Shown here: one piece after another, positions 16,886-25,355 of the stretch | How positions within the stretch are numbered: position 1 is the first letter of the stretch | Layout of the letters: each line of letters begins with the position of its first letter | Assembly: GCA_964650285.1 (NCBI GenBank) | Contig: CAZYSP010000002.1 | Coordinates: 1-64,000 of the forward strand | DNA length: 64,000 nt | Reading direction: 5' to 3' | From: JACPJP01 sp964650285 | GTDB taxonomy: Archaea > Nanobdellota > Nanobdellia > Woesearchaeales > GW2011-AR4 | The notes under the pieces: generated by a model | What the model was told of the DNA's origin: nothing | What the model saw: the letters and a program-made list of their open reading frames with translations, nothing else | The model's database searches: none | Made by a program: the position numbers and the translations under genes

Positions 16886-17704
16886 ATTGCTGAAAAAAAG
16901 AGGCAAGATGAAAAAAAGGGAATTAAGTTTAATACTAATTTGATTTATTTAATAATAGTCATTATAGTTATTCTTATGCTTGTTTTAGGAAGAAAGGGTG
17001 GAGAAGAGATTGAGGTCTTGGAAGAAAATCTAGGCTTAGAAGAAGGTGCAGGCTCTGGGTTTTTGGAGATAGAAACTATGCCAGATAATGCGGAAATATT
17101 TCTGGATGATGATTATAGTGGTGCAAGTCCAACTACTGTATACAATGTTCCTGCTGGACAGCATAATGTTGTTATAAAAAAAGAAGGCTATGAAGATTTT
17201 GTAAGCGAGGTGAGCATAGAAGCAGGCAGGAAAGCTTTTCTGGAAGCTAGTTTAGTATTAATGCCAGTTACTGAAGAAAAGGTTGAGATTATAGACATTA
17301 TAGAGGGTGATGTTGAAGTTATAGGGTTCGTTGAAGAAGAAGAAACCTTAACAGAAACTCCAGAAGCTAGTAACATAATAAACATTGGTGAGAAATTTTT
17401 GCTTTATTATGATTTCAGTGAAAAAGAATTTACAGATAAAAGAAATTTTGATCAGGATATTTTCTCACAAAGGAACACTAGACATTTTGTTTTTACAAGG
17501 ATTAACCCTGCAAATATAAAGGCTGTTGAGAAAGATATTGGTGATGTTGAGAAAGAAGATTGTGTTGGAATAAGAGGCCAGTTTGAATGGCTGTATTCTG
17601 GGCAGAGTTTGTGCATCATAACAAAAGAAAACAACATAGTGGCATTAGGCGGAACTTGGGATGAGACAAAAAATACAGATCTTAAGTGGAAGGTGTTGAG
17701 CTAA
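16886..17704 (+). CDS. Membrane-anchored PEGA-domain protein
   Basis: A TM helix is followed by a linker and a PEGA domain (SGFLEIETMPDNAEIFLDD ... VPAGQHNVVIKKEGY), a beta-domain common on archaeal surface proteins; the C-terminal part (about 160-270) with two cysteines is unrecognised. The first conventional start, TTG 16940, would begin inside the TM helix and remove the natural cytoplasmic N-terminus. The frame is open back to 16880 and reads from ATT 16886 as I-A-E-K-K-R-Q-D-E-K-K-G, a typical N-terminus, and no ATG/GTG/TTG lies between. I therefore prefer an AUU start. Confidence 0.65.
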   Translation: MAEKKRQDEKKGIKFNTNLIYLIIVIIVILMLVLGRKGGEEIEVLEENLGLEEGAGSGFLEIETMPDNAEIFLDDDYSGASPTTVYNVPAGQHNVVIKKEGYEDFVSEVSIEAGRKAFLEASLVLMPVTEEKVEIIDIIEGDVEVIGFVEEEETLTETPEASNIINIGEKFLLYYDFSEKEFTDKRNFDQDIFSQRNTRHFVFTRINPANIKAVEKDIGDVEKEDCVGIRGQFEWLYSGQSLCIITKENNIVALGGTWDETKNTDLKWKVLS

Positions 17705-17788
17705 TACTCAACACTTCAAGCCTCCCCATTAGTGCAGCACAACATTATAAGCCCACCCCAACAGAAGATCAAATTATTACACAACTAG

Positions 17789-18067
17789 CTAGCCAATAGC
17801 TCTTCTTATATCAATTGCTTCAACAGAATTAACACCAGAAATTGTTTTTATGCTTTCTTCTAATGGTTCGGTTGAACCTTTGCTTTCGTCCATTACAAAG
17901 ATTATTTTTAATGCTTTTAGCCCAAAAGCTATTGGCTCAAGTTCTGTTTTAGTTTCTGTATTTCCTGCAAATTTTTTGATTTCTTCTTCTGCTTTATTTT
18001 GAATTAAAGAAAACTCGACTTCTGGACTTTCCGGCATTATTTTTAATGTTACAACTACATTGGCCAT
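17789..18067 (-). CDS. ef1b: Elongation factor 1-beta (aEF1B)
   Basis: A 92-residue archaeal aEF1-beta, the GDP/GTP exchange factor for aEF1A. The core ferredoxin-like fold is recognisable: VVVTLKIMPESPEV start, PIAFGLKALKIIFVMDE middle and the VNSVEAIDIRRAIG end. I start at the MANVVVTL methionine, which is conserved in the family and follows the zinc-ribbon stop by one base. Translational coupling with that zinc-ribbon gene is a common archaeal arrangement. Confidence 0.93.
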   Translation of the reverse strand: MANVVVTLKIMPESPEVEFSLIQNKAEEEIKKFAGNTETKTELEPIAFGLKALKIIFVMDESKGSTEPLEESIKTISGVNSVEAIDIRRAIG

Positions 18068-18068
18068 T

Positions 18069-18245
18069 TTAATTGGGACCTTCAAATTGACATTGAGAAC
18101 ATGTATACTTAGCCGCTATTTCCCTGCAATGCATGCATCTAATAATTTCCTGCTTATTGCAGTTAGGGCAATTAAATGCAGCTGAGCCTTTTGAATTTGT
18201 AACATTCTTTTTGCACGATGAGCATACTGCTTTTTCTTTTGACAT
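18069..18245 (-). CDS. Zinc-ribbon protein upstream of aEF1-beta
   Basis: A 58-residue protein with four CxxC-type pairs: CSSC (8-11), CPNC, CMHC and CSQC, ending QFEGPN. It matches the small archaeal zinc-ribbon RNA-binding family (HVO_2753-like, DUF1610 type) that is almost always encoded immediately before aEF1-beta. Its stop is one base from the aEF1-beta ATG. Two zinc sites are expected. Probably associated with the ribosome or nucleic acid. Confidence 0.85.
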   Translation of the reverse strand: MSKEKAVCSSCKKNVTNSKGSAAFNCPNCNKQEIIRCMHCREIAAKYTCSQCQFEGPN

Positions 18246-18389
18246 GCTTTTTAGTATTTGAGTTTCATTTATAAAGGTTTTTAATTGGTATAGTTGCCAG
18301 TTAGCCGCAATAATTCACAAACTACAATATTCCTATAGTGATATTTTTAACAATTGGTTATTTATATCAGTATTATTATCCAGTAGCAT

Positions 18390-19202
18390 ATGTATTTGCC
18401 AACTACTCACATTGGTGGATTGCCGTATACTGGAGAGAATAGTATTCAGAAAGCTGTAGATTTAAGTGTTGAATGTTTTGATATACCTTTTTTGCCTGAA
18501 CTAGGATCAAAAGGAGATAATATAGATAGTCCTATTAAAAATCCAGGCAAATTAAGTTGTCTGGATGAGTTTGTAAAACGTATAGGAGATGGAACATATG
18601 AAACAGTAAAAATTCAAATTGCTGGTCCTGTAACAGCATATAAATATGATAAATACTTTAGCAGTTGTATCGATCACCTTAATGCTATAAAGAATGTTCT
18701 TCCTTCGAATATAAAAGAAGTTGTAGTTTTTGCAGATGAACCAAGTTTATCTGATGTAGTTTTTGATTTTGATTATGAATGTTTGCATAAGGACTGGTTA
18801 GCAATTGCCGAATCTTTAAAAACTGAATCTTTTAAAATCAAAACTGGAATTCATTCATGTGGTGATCTAACTGATAGGATGGAATTACGTAGATTTGATG
18901 CATTATTTAATTCTGAAATTAATATTATAAATGTTGATGCATCAAAGTATGATACTACAAAATATCCAAATTATAGGGGTGATGAAAATAAGAGTAAAAG
19001 AATAGCATGGGGGGTAGATTTTGGTAATGACTTAAGATTTAAAAATATAAATGAAATTGTTGAGTACCTTGGACAACATGCTCAAGATGGAGACTTATTG
19101 ACGCCGCCTTGTGGTTGGAGTCATAGATTATACAATGAGGGTGATGTTATGGGGGGTGTTGAAACGCTAAAAGCAGTTCAGTCTCGTTTGAATGAATTAT
19201 AA
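18390..19202 (+). CDS. MetE/UROD-like zinc methyltransferase-fold protein
   Basis: A 270-residue TIM-barrel protein like the C-terminal half of cobalamin-independent methionine synthase. Visible family features are LPTTHIGGLPYTGENS at the N-terminus, IQIAGPVTA, FADEPSL, the zinc-ligand pair H155-S-C157 in TGIHSCGD, and a late PPCGWSH cysteine as third ligand. It lacks the N-terminal half of MetE and is shorter than archaeal MetE (about 310-340). It may methylate a thiol acceptor, but the substrate is uncertain. A TATA box lies close upstream. Confidence 0.65.
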   Translation: MYLPTTHIGGLPYTGENSIQKAVDLSVECFDIPFLPELGSKGDNIDSPIKNPGKLSCLDEFVKRIGDGTYETVKIQIAGPVTAYKYDKYFSSCIDHLNAIKNVLPSNIKEVVVFADEPSLSDVVFDFDYECLHKDWLAIAESLKTESFKIKTGIHSCGDLTDRMELRRFDALFNSEINIINVDASKYDTTKYPNYRGDENKSKRIAWGVDFGNDLRFKNINEIVEYLGQHAQDGDLLTPPCGWSHRLYNEGDVMGGVETLKAVQSRLNEL

Positions 19203-19205
19203 TTT

Positions 19206-20300
19206 TTAGTTAATTGTAGAAATTATATTATTATTTTCGTCAATTTCAAAGGTTTTCCCAAGAAATTTCTCTATTGTGTAGATATTTGTCTTAGTGTGGT
19301 TTGTTATTTTTGATGTTTTGATTTTATTGCCAGCTAGAGCCGTAAACGGCAAAATTTGGTCTGCAAGATGCATATCAACGGGTGCTTTGCTATTTATTTC
19401 TGCTGCAAGTGTTTGAGCTGCTTCTTTGCCAACGATTTCTGCTTTTTTTCCTCTTTCTCCTAGTGAATCTGCACCAAGCCTTATTGGATTTTTAATATCA
19501 ATCTCATCTTTATTTTTTGAGAAAATTGCCCACAAGGTTATTCCAGAGCCAGTTGATAGTGTCTCACTATAATGTATTTGGATGTTTACTGGACATTTAT
19601 AATTACTTAAGCTTACTTCAGCTGCTTTTGCCTGCCTTTCAGCAACATTTGCATTTTGCAAATCTAATGAAGCATGGGAAATACCTTTTATTTGTATTAA
19701 GCTTCCTTGTTCCATTAAATTAATCTTTGGAGCATTATTTTTTATATTATTATAAAATTCATTAAAATCCTTGAAATCTGAAATTTTGTATATTGGATTA
19801 ATTTTTAGCTGTACATTGCCATTTCCTTTTGGATAATAGCCGCGCTTTATCAGCCTGTATTCTATATTTGAGTATTTTTTAATTTGGGGTAAAAAAATTT
19901 CATTGAAATATTCTATAGAAGAAGCCCATTTTCCGTTTGTGCCTCCAATTACGTTTAATTTAACTGGCTTGTTTGCAAACATTGATGGCAATAAGACTGC
20001 TTGTAGGAATAAAGATATAGAGCCAGCTGTTTGTATGTCTATATCTATGGTTTTGCCTTCTATTTTTTCTGGAACATATTTTAATGATGTAGAGCCTAGA
20101 GAAGCACCTTCTGTTTTAGCATTGCATAGCTTTTCCAGAGCTTTGATGCAGAATAAATGCTGGTGCTTTAAACCTGACTGCGGCCTGTTTTTTCTAATGT
20201 TTGTTATTTCAAAGGGTTTTTGGGTTAATGTGGATAGGGCTAATGCTATTCTTGCTATAGAACCACCACCTTCAAGATAACTGCCATCTAACTCTATCAT
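19206..20300 (-). CDS. rtcA: RNA 3'-terminal phosphate cyclase
   Basis: A 364-residue RtcA, which converts RNA 3'-phosphate to 2',3'-cyclic phosphate with ATP through a covalent His-AMP. Family signatures include the N-terminal LDGSYLEGGGSIARIALALS, NIRKNRPQSGLKHQH, the AGSISLFLQAVL strand/helix, GGTNGKWA and the terminal GNKIKTSKITNHTKTNI block with the nucleotidylated His. Length is normal. An RNA ligase RtcB is not in this window. Confidence 0.93.
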   Translation of the reverse strand: MIELDGSYLEGGGSIARIALALSTLTQKPFEITNIRKNRPQSGLKHQHLFCIKALEKLCNAKTEGASLGSTSLKYVPEKIEGKTIDIDIQTAGSISLFLQAVLLPSMFANKPVKLNVIGGTNGKWASSIEYFNEIFLPQIKKYSNIEYRLIKRGYYPKGNGNVQLKINPIYKISDFKDFNEFYNNIKNNAPKINLMEQGSLIQIKGISHASLDLQNANVAERQAKAAEVSLSNYKCPVNIQIHYSETLSTGSGITLWAIFSKNKDEIDIKNPIRLGADSLGERGKKAEIVGKEAAQTLAAEINSKAPVDMHLADQILPFTALAGNKIKTSKITNHTKTNIYTIEKFLGKTFEIDENNNIISTIN

Positions 20301-20341
20301 AAAAACAAAGAATAAGGGTTATTATTTAAAAATTGTTAAAG

Positions 20342-20590
20342 TTAGATGTTTTCTATCTCTGCAAGTATGCTATCAACATCATCCAGCTCAGATGTATCAA
20401 GCTCTTCATCTGTGTCAGCAGCATCAGAAATATCTGCTGCAACCTCATCTACAGAGGCTTCTCCTGTCACCGGAGCTTCTACTTCTGGTTCTTCTGCAGG
20501 AGGTACAGGAGTTGGTTTAGGAGCACAACTCACTATTAAAACCATTACCAACATTATTAACACACTAAAATTTAATTTTTTAAGCTTCAT
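20342..20590 (-). CDS. Small lipoprotein-like acidic protein
   Basis: I choose the ATG at 20590, giving 82 residues: KLKKLNF basic start, a hydrophobic stretch and a lipobox-like LIVSC, then Pro-rich and strongly acidic sequence ending ILAEIENI. Archaeal lipoproteins use the same LxxC motif. The start overlaps the last 11 bases of the hendecad coiled-coil gene, so the two are translationally coupled. Both are exported and probably act together at the cell surface. Confidence 0.6.
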   Translation of the reverse strand: MKLKKLNFSVLIMLVMVLIVSCAPKPTPVPPAEEPEVEAPVTGEASVDEVAADISDAADTDEELDTSELDDVDSILAEIENI

Positions 20591-22091
20591 TTTCTTCTTC
20601 ATCCTCAGTTTCATCTTCAATTTCTTCCTCGTCTTCTTCATCTTCTATCTCAATTAAATCGTCTTCATCATCTGTTTCAAAGTCAGCTTCTCTGTAAGAT
20701 GCTTTGATCTCTCTTACAATCTCTTTTAAGATATCATGTGCCTCTTTTAGGTCATCATGAGCTTCTCTTGCTAATGCTTTTGCTTCTTCAAGCAAAGTTT
20801 TTCTATCTTCATCAACGCCAGTTGCTTTTGCTTCTTTGAATTTTTCATTGGATTGTCTTAATTTGTCTCTGGCTTCGGCTATTTTGTCGCTAAATTGTGT
20901 TACTTTCTCATCTATACCTTCTACATCAATTCCCTTTTCTTCCATCTCTGCCAGAATTCTGTCTAGCTTTTTTTCTAAGTGCTCGCTTCTTTTTACCAAG
21001 CTTCTTACTTTTCCATTAACAACTTCTCTAGCATGTATCTTTGATTTTGCCTTTATTCTTTTCCAGGCTACATTTATTTTTTTAGCTGCTGCCCTTATTT
21101 CTTCTTTTGTGGTTGCTGCTTCTACATCTGCTTTTGCATCATTTATCTCATCAATTTTTGCATTTATATCGGCTATAATAGACTCTGTTTCTTTTTCATC
21201 CAAATCTTCTGATTCCTGAACTTTGCTTTTTACCTTTTCAAGATGATTTATTATTGCTTCAGCTGCCCTTAACAATCCTTTTTTTGCGTGCTCTATTATT
21301 GCTTCATCATTTCCTGCTTCTTTAGCCTCAATTAATGAACTTCTTCTTTCTTTTATTTTCTCTTTAGCTTCATGGAGTCTTTCTTCTGCTCGTTCAAATC
21401 TTTCTCTTATCTCCACTTTTTTATTTTCTGAAACTATTCTTTTCTTGAATTTCAATCTTACATCTACTTTCCTGATTTTAATTTTATCGAGCCTTTGTTT
21501 TATCTTGGCTTTGTCAAGTTTAGAAATTTCGTCCAGCCTTGCCCTGTCCAGATTGGAAAGTTTTTCAATCTGTCTTGCATCTAAATCAGCAATTTTCTTG
21601 AGCCGCTCTTCACTTAAGCCGAGCATTTTGCTTAGCCTAGCTTCTTTAACTGTTGTTAACCTAGTTATTTGCTTTTGTCTTAGATTTGAAAGTTTTTCAA
21701 TCCTTTCTTTGTTTAATTTGCTAATCCTTTCCAGCTTCTCTTTTTCTAAATGCTTTAATTTTTCAAGTTCTTCTTTTCTTAGTTCTTTTAACCTATCTAA
21801 CCTTTCTTTTCTCAGATCTATAAATTTTCTTTCTTTTAGAATATCTTCTTTTGTTATTCTAACTGCTGTGACTCTTTTTTTCTGAATTTCTTTCGAGTTT
21901 TCTGCTTTTTCTTTTTGCAGTTCTTCAGCCGCCCTGAGTTTTTCTTTTTGTAAGTCTTCAGCTGCTTTTAGCCTATCTTTTTCTAATTCTTCAGCTTCTT
22001 TTTGATTGTCTGTTAGGTCTTGGGCAATAGAAATAGGTATTAAGCTTATTAAAAAAATCATTAATACAAATATGGCTCCTTTTTTTTTCAT
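20580..22091 (-). CDS. Secreted coiled-coil protein with 11-residue repeats
   Basis: 503 residues with a signal peptide (1-23, ending SIAQ). Two tandem sets of 11-residue (hendecad) repeats follow: about four units of the LQKEKLRAAEE type (residues 30-75) and about ten of the KLERISKLNKE / QIEKLSNLDRA type (about 95-205). Hendecads give right-handed coiled coils such as the stalk of Staphylothermus tetrabrachion. The rest is helical and charged, ending in an Asp/Glu tail. Likely a rod-like surface or envelope protein. Confidence 0.65.
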   Translation of the reverse strand: MKKKGAIFVLMIFLISLIPISIAQDLTDNQKEAEELEKDRLKAAEDLQKEKLRAAEELQKEKAENSKEIQKKRVTAVRITKEDILKERKFIDLRKERLDRLKELRKEELEKLKHLEKEKLERISKLNKERIEKLSNLRQKQITRLTTVKEARLSKMLGLSEERLKKIADLDARQIEKLSNLDRARLDEISKLDKAKIKQRLDKIKIRKVDVRLKFKKRIVSENKKVEIRERFERAEERLHEAKEKIKERRSSLIEAKEAGNDEAIIEHAKKGLLRAAEAIINHLEKVKSKVQESEDLDEKETESIIADINAKIDEINDAKADVEAATTKEEIRAAAKKINVAWKRIKAKSKIHAREVVNGKVRSLVKRSEHLEKKLDRILAEMEEKGIDVEGIDEKVTQFSDKIAEARDKLRQSNEKFKEAKATGVDEDRKTLLEEAKALAREAHDDLKEAHDILKEIVREIKASYREADFETDDEDDLIEIEDEEDEEEIEDETEDEEENEA

Positions 22092-22207
22092 TTTGATTAT
22101 TTGATGGTTCGGAGTTTATAAATTTTTTGCTATATCAGTTATTGATTTTAAGAGTAGAAAACCTTATAAATCTGAACTATTTTGGCATTTTCGGGGGGTG
22201 TAGTTAC

Positions 22208-22996
22208 ATGTCAGCTGAAAAAGAGTTGGTTAATTTCTGGCTAAACAGGAAAGGATATTTTACTGTCAATAATCTTAAAAGCGGGAATAAGGATATTGGA
22301 ATTCTAGCGCTAAAGTTTGATAAAGAAGTTTTGACCCATATTACGCATGTTGAGATAACTTGCTCAATAACTGGTTTTAATGAACAAAATTATGCTATTG
22401 ATAAACTCATTAATGAGAAATTCGATGACAAGAACATTACTGCTGCAATAAAAAAATACACAAAAGATATGAGCAAGGATATTGATATAGAGAACGTTGT
22501 TGTTCTTAACTCTCTGCCAAAAGAAAAGGACAACATAATAAAAAATTTAGGAAAAAAGGGCGTAATAATGGTAGAGTTTGAGGCCATACTCTCTGATGTA
22601 ATGAAAGAGCTAAAAACAGGTTATTTCAAAAATGATGTTATAAGGACGATGCAGATTACAAAGTTTTTGTTATTGCAAAATCCAAAAAAGTTTGTTGATG
22701 TTTTGTACAATACATTGAGTCAGGCAAAAATAAGGGAATTTTTAGCTGAGCTATTAAACAGAGATGAGATAATAAAAGAGTTCAAGAAGACAAATGAAGA
22801 AAGACTGGCTTTGATATTAAAGCGAGCTACGATTAAACCAGAGAAATTAGCTGAAATGCTGGAAAAGGGTGTCTTGAACAGGAAAACAAGAAAGCCTTTT
22901 ATCACATCCCTTATGGAGCAGAAGAAGATTGGCAAGGTGTATAAAAAAGAAGCAGAGAGAAGAAAAGAAACACCCTTGAAGAAGTTTTTTGGATGA
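22208..22996 (+). CDS. Hypothetical protein with possible PD-(D/E)XK nuclease-like N-terminus
   Basis: 262 residues; the start at ATG 22208 is set by GGGGGTG 8 bases upstream. The N-terminal 60 residues (ELVNFWLNRKGYFT ... GNKDIGILAL ... HVEITCS) look like the core of restriction-endonuclease-like folds, where an acidic residue precedes a hydrophobic strand with a second acidic one, but the usual Lys is replaced (E-I-T). The remainder is helical with basic patches. A nucleic-acid role is plausible but unproven. Confidence 0.5.
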   Translation: MSAEKELVNFWLNRKGYFTVNNLKSGNKDIGILALKFDKEVLTHITHVEITCSITGFNEQNYAIDKLINEKFDDKNITAAIKKYTKDMSKDIDIENVVVLNSLPKEKDNIIKNLGKKGVIMVEFEAILSDVMKELKTGYFKNDVIRTMQITKFLLLQNPKKFVDVLYNTLSQAKIREFLAELLNRDEIIKEFKKTNEERLALILKRATIKPEKLAEMLEKGVLNRKTRKPFITSLMEQKKIGKVYKKEAERRKETPLKKFFG

Positions 22997-23001
22997 TTTT
23001 T

Positions 23002-23436
23002 TTATTTAATTTTAGCCATATGCAAAGCAGCTTTTACAGCTCTTTTTGAATATTCTATAGCACGTGCGTCAGCTTGCTGCCAGGTTACTCTTGGGCCTAT
23101 TATTCCGAAACCAATAGGTTTGTTGTAATGCAGAGAAAGTTCCAGCAGTTTTTGTGCAATAGTATTTACAATCACTACATCGTGTTGAGTATCACCCTGG
23201 ATTACAGCTCCTAAAGTCACTACTGCATCTATCTTTTCTCTTAAGGCTACACTTGTACTTATTTTTTTGTCCTCAAGCAAATTTTTTACAGCAAAAGGGA
23301 TTTCAAATGTCCCAGGAACATGAATTTTTTTGACTACTTTTGCGCCTAAAGATTTTGCAACCTTTTCAGCATTCTTTTCCATCTTTGATGTTATTTTTTC
23401 ATTAAAATCTGAAATAACAATAGCTATTTTTGTCAT
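23002..23436 (-). CDS. ribH: 6,7-dimethyl-8-ribityllumazine synthase
   Basis: A 144-residue lumazine synthase that condenses ribitylaminouracil with dihydroxybutanone phosphate. The FNEKITSKM start, PGTFEIPFAVK, LGAVIQGDTQHDVV (active-site loop with His) and GFGIIG segments are conserved. Length and the C-terminal KRAVKAALHMAKI helix fit archaeal orthologues. The structured element at 23459-23580 lies directly before it, in its probable leader, and ribC is one gene away. Confidence 0.95.
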   Translation of the reverse strand: MTKIAIVISDFNEKITSKMEKNAEKVAKSLGAKVVKKIHVPGTFEIPFAVKNLLEDKKISTSVALREKIDAVVTLGAVIQGDTQHDVVIVNTIAQKLLELSLHYNKPIGFGIIGPRVTWQQADARAIEYSKRAVKAALHMAKIK

Positions 23437-23458
23437 TTTATTTTTTAATTGATTTAAT

Positions 23459-23580
23459 GGTTTTTGCCAGAGCGGACCGTAGTCAAAATGGGTATTTTTT
23501 AAAAAACAAAAAATGCAAGCATTTTAATTTCAGATTTATGGTTATTCTGCCCACCCCCATCCCCTAAATTGGCAAAAACC
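23459..23580. repeat. Structured dispersed element, copy 2
   Basis: Perfect 11-bp terminal stem GGTTTTTGCCA (23459-23469) with 23570-23580, CAGAGCGGAC next to the left stem, AAAATG pairing with CATTTT, CAGATTTATG, and CCCACCCCCATCCCCTA next to the right stem. It sits between the phosphoesterase stop and the ribH start, so on the minus strand it would be intercistronic leader sequence. Confidence 0.7.
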
Positions 23581-23590
23581 TTTTTTATTT

Positions 23591-24136
23591 TTATAATTTA
23601 ATTATCTTTCCCTTTATTTCGTCATTTATTGTTAATATTCCAAAGGTGTTTATTGTCGCAAAGACTGTGTCTGTTGGACTGCCGGGATTAAACATCAATG
23701 TGTTGTCTATTTTTCCATTAAATGGTCGGTGGGAGTGGCCAAATATTATGCAGTCAGGCTTTTCTTCAAAATAATTTAAAATGCGTTCAGCAAGACCTTC
23801 TGGTGGACCAGAGCCGTGTGTTACTGCAATCTTAAATTCTTTGTCATTGTTTTTTATATTGATAATGGCTTTTTCCGGCATTTTCTCAGCAACGTCATCA
23901 GAGTCCATATTTCCATGCACACCAACAAAGTTATTATTATTTTCCAGGCTGTTGGCAACTTCTATTGTTTGAAAATCTCCGGCATGGATTATTAAATCAG
24001 CATCCTTAAAGTGCCCTATAAGCTGCTCTGGTATTTTTGCTGCCCTTACAGGAATATGCGTGTCTGATAGGACAACTATTTTTTTTATATTTTCCAGATT
24101 TTTTACTTCTGTTTTAGAGCTTAACAGGACCTTCAT
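23591..24136 (-). CDS. MJ0936/YfcE-type metallophosphoesterase
   Basis: About 181 residues from the preferred ATG at 24136, overlapping the end of ribC by 23 bases. All calcineurin-like motifs are present: LSDTHI, HAGDFQT, VHGNMDSDD, VTHGSGP and FGHSHRPF, coordinating two metal ions. The family hydrolyses phosphodiesters or phosphomonoesters. Its tight position between ribC and ribH makes it a candidate for the unassigned dephosphorylation step of riboflavin synthesis, but this is inference from context only. Confidence 0.85.
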   Translation of the reverse strand: MKVLLSSKTEVKNLENIKKIVVLSDTHIPVRAAKIPEQLIGHFKDADLIIHAGDFQTIEVANSLENNNNFVGVHGNMDSDDVAEKMPEKAIINIKNNDKEFKIAVTHGSGPPEGLAERILNYFEEKPDCIIFGHSHRPFNGKIDNTLMFNPGSPTDTVFATINTFGILTINDEIKGKIIKL

Positions 24137-24578
24137 CCTCTTTTCCTTGTCTCCTGCCAGTACCCGCATATTTTGTTAAGATTGTTTTGCCTTTTAATAG
24201 CTCAAGAGCATTTAAGGCATGTTTTTCTGAACGGTTTTTTGCTATTTCATAAAGTTCCTTATCATCTTTTGCCTCATCCATGTGAACAAAGACTTCCAGA
24301 ATATGCTTCTTTACTTTCAATTGCGCATTTTGAATTCCTGTTGAGGCTTCATGAGCGCACTGCCTGTCTATTGGAGCAGCTCCTGCCATTCCAAATGCCA
24401 TAACAATATCGCAATTATGATCTTCAAAAAGTCTTAAGCATGCCACTAGCAAATCCTTAAAGCCCGGCACTGTATATCTTTCTATTTCACACTCTGAATT
24501 TTTTTTAATTATATCTATTGCAAAGCCTGCCATGTTCACTCTTGCAAATGTTGTATCAGCAATGCCTATTTTTGTCAT
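24114..24578 (-). CDS. ribC: Archaeal riboflavin synthase
   Basis: 154 residues of the archaeal RibC type, related to lumazine synthase rather than to bacterial RibE; it dismutates two lumazines to riboflavin. IGIADTTFARVNMA, the ERYTVPGFKDL segment, AFGMAGAAPIDRQCAHEAS and the HILEVFVHMDEA region are characteristic. Its end overlaps the phosphoesterase start. With ribH and ribK nearby, the final steps to FMN are encoded in one cluster. Confidence 0.93.
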   Translation of the reverse strand: MTKIGIADTTFARVNMAGFAIDIIKKNSECEIERYTVPGFKDLLVACLRLFEDHNCDIVMAFGMAGAAPIDRQCAHEASTGIQNAQLKVKKHILEVFVHMDEAKDDKELYEIAKNRSEKHALNALELLKGKTILTKYAGTGRRQGKEDEGPVKL

Positions 24579-24703
24579 TTTATATCATTATTTTGTTCAA
24601 TTTTTTAATATTTTTATCTCATTAATTTATCCAATTTTTTATTAATTTTAATTCAATAATTTTATTATTGATAATTTTTAATTATATTGGATATTTTTTA
24701 TTG

Positions 24704-25072
24704 TTATTGGAGCATTAATTTTATTTTATCCCCTTCTTTAAGGTTTAATTTTGATTTTAAATGTATTGGTGCAATAAACTCTATAATATCCTTATGCTTG
24801 TTTATGTCTGGTATTATTATAAAGCCATTTGTATTATTTATTTTTGCTTTATAACAATTTACTCCATAAAATGTTCTATTATCTTTTTCATAGCCGTTAA
24901 TTCTTATTGGACTGGTTTTTTTTAATGGATCTATTTGTGTTTCGTTGACTTTTAAATTTAATGTTCCTGGATATGCCTCAAAACCAAGCTTTTCCTTGAT
25001 TTCCTTTTTGTAGTGCTCCATGGACATGAAAAAAGAGCCTTCTCCTAGTCCAGAAGTTACGATGCCTTCCAA
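24704..25072 (-). CDS. ribK: CTP-dependent riboflavin kinase
   Basis: An archaeal RibK, about 122 residues, making FMN from riboflavin with CTP. GIVTSGLGEGSFFMS, the PGTLNLKVN motif, INGYEKDNRTF and the PIHLKSKLNLKEGDKI end match the family. Upstream ATG codons at up to 25156 would run into the repeat at 25131 and encode no conserved sequence, so I start at TTG 25072, which has GGGGGTG 7 bases before it and a CTTTATAAG promoter about 40 bp upstream. Confidence 0.88.
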   Translation of the reverse strand: MEGIVTSGLGEGSFFMSMEHYKKEIKEKLGFEAYPGTLNLKVNETQIDPLKKTSPIRINGYEKDNRTFYGVNCYKAKINNTNGFIIIPDINKHKDIIEFIAPIHLKSKLNLKEGDKIKLMLQ

Positions 25073-25130
25073 AATTATTGCACCCCCATGCTTAGAAGAG
25101 TTATTTTGCTTATAAAGTTTTGTGTGAATA

Positions 25131-25338
25131 AGGGCTGTGCCAGAGCGGTGTTGCAAGCGGCATTCGACAAAGTCGAATGCAATTCACGGCAAAATGCTGC
25201 ATCTTGATTTTATTTTTTAAAACACTTAGTGCAGATTCACAGCATTTTAATTGATGTCATTTGATGCTATTTCCCACTCACCGCCCGTGAATTGCGAGCG
25301 GCTCGGAGTCGCTCGTCGCGTTCACTAGACACAGCCCT
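25131..25338. repeat. Structured dispersed element, copy 3 (with extra hairpins)
   Basis: Terminal stem AGGGCTGTG (25131-25139) with 25330-25338; CCAGAGCGG; AAAATGCTG (25191-25199) pairing with CAGCATTTT. Two additional hairpins enlarge it: GCATTCGAC-aaa-GTCGAATGC in the left arm and an AGCGgctcggagtCGCT hairpin in the right arm. The arms also pair with each other through GCAATTCACGG and CCGTGAATTGC. It lies between the NMD3-like gene stop and the ribK promoter. Confidence 0.7.
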
Positions 25339-25355
25339 ATATTTTTATGTAGAAA

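Noticed and set aside
17705..17788. CCTCCCCATTAG and GCCCACCCC between the PEGA and aEF1-beta genes, resembling blocks of the structured element
   Set aside because: The order of the blocks is reversed, no CAGAGCGG or terminal stem is found, and the segment is only 84 bp. Probably chance.
23459..23580. An FMN riboswitch before ribH
   Set aside because: The element lacks the FMN riboswitch consensus, and the same element occurs at 4068, away from flavin genes.
24579..24703. Very AT-rich 125 bp between ribC and ribK as a possible origin or regulatory site
   Set aside because: No repeated origin-recognition motif or dyad was seen; ordinary AT-rich spacer.
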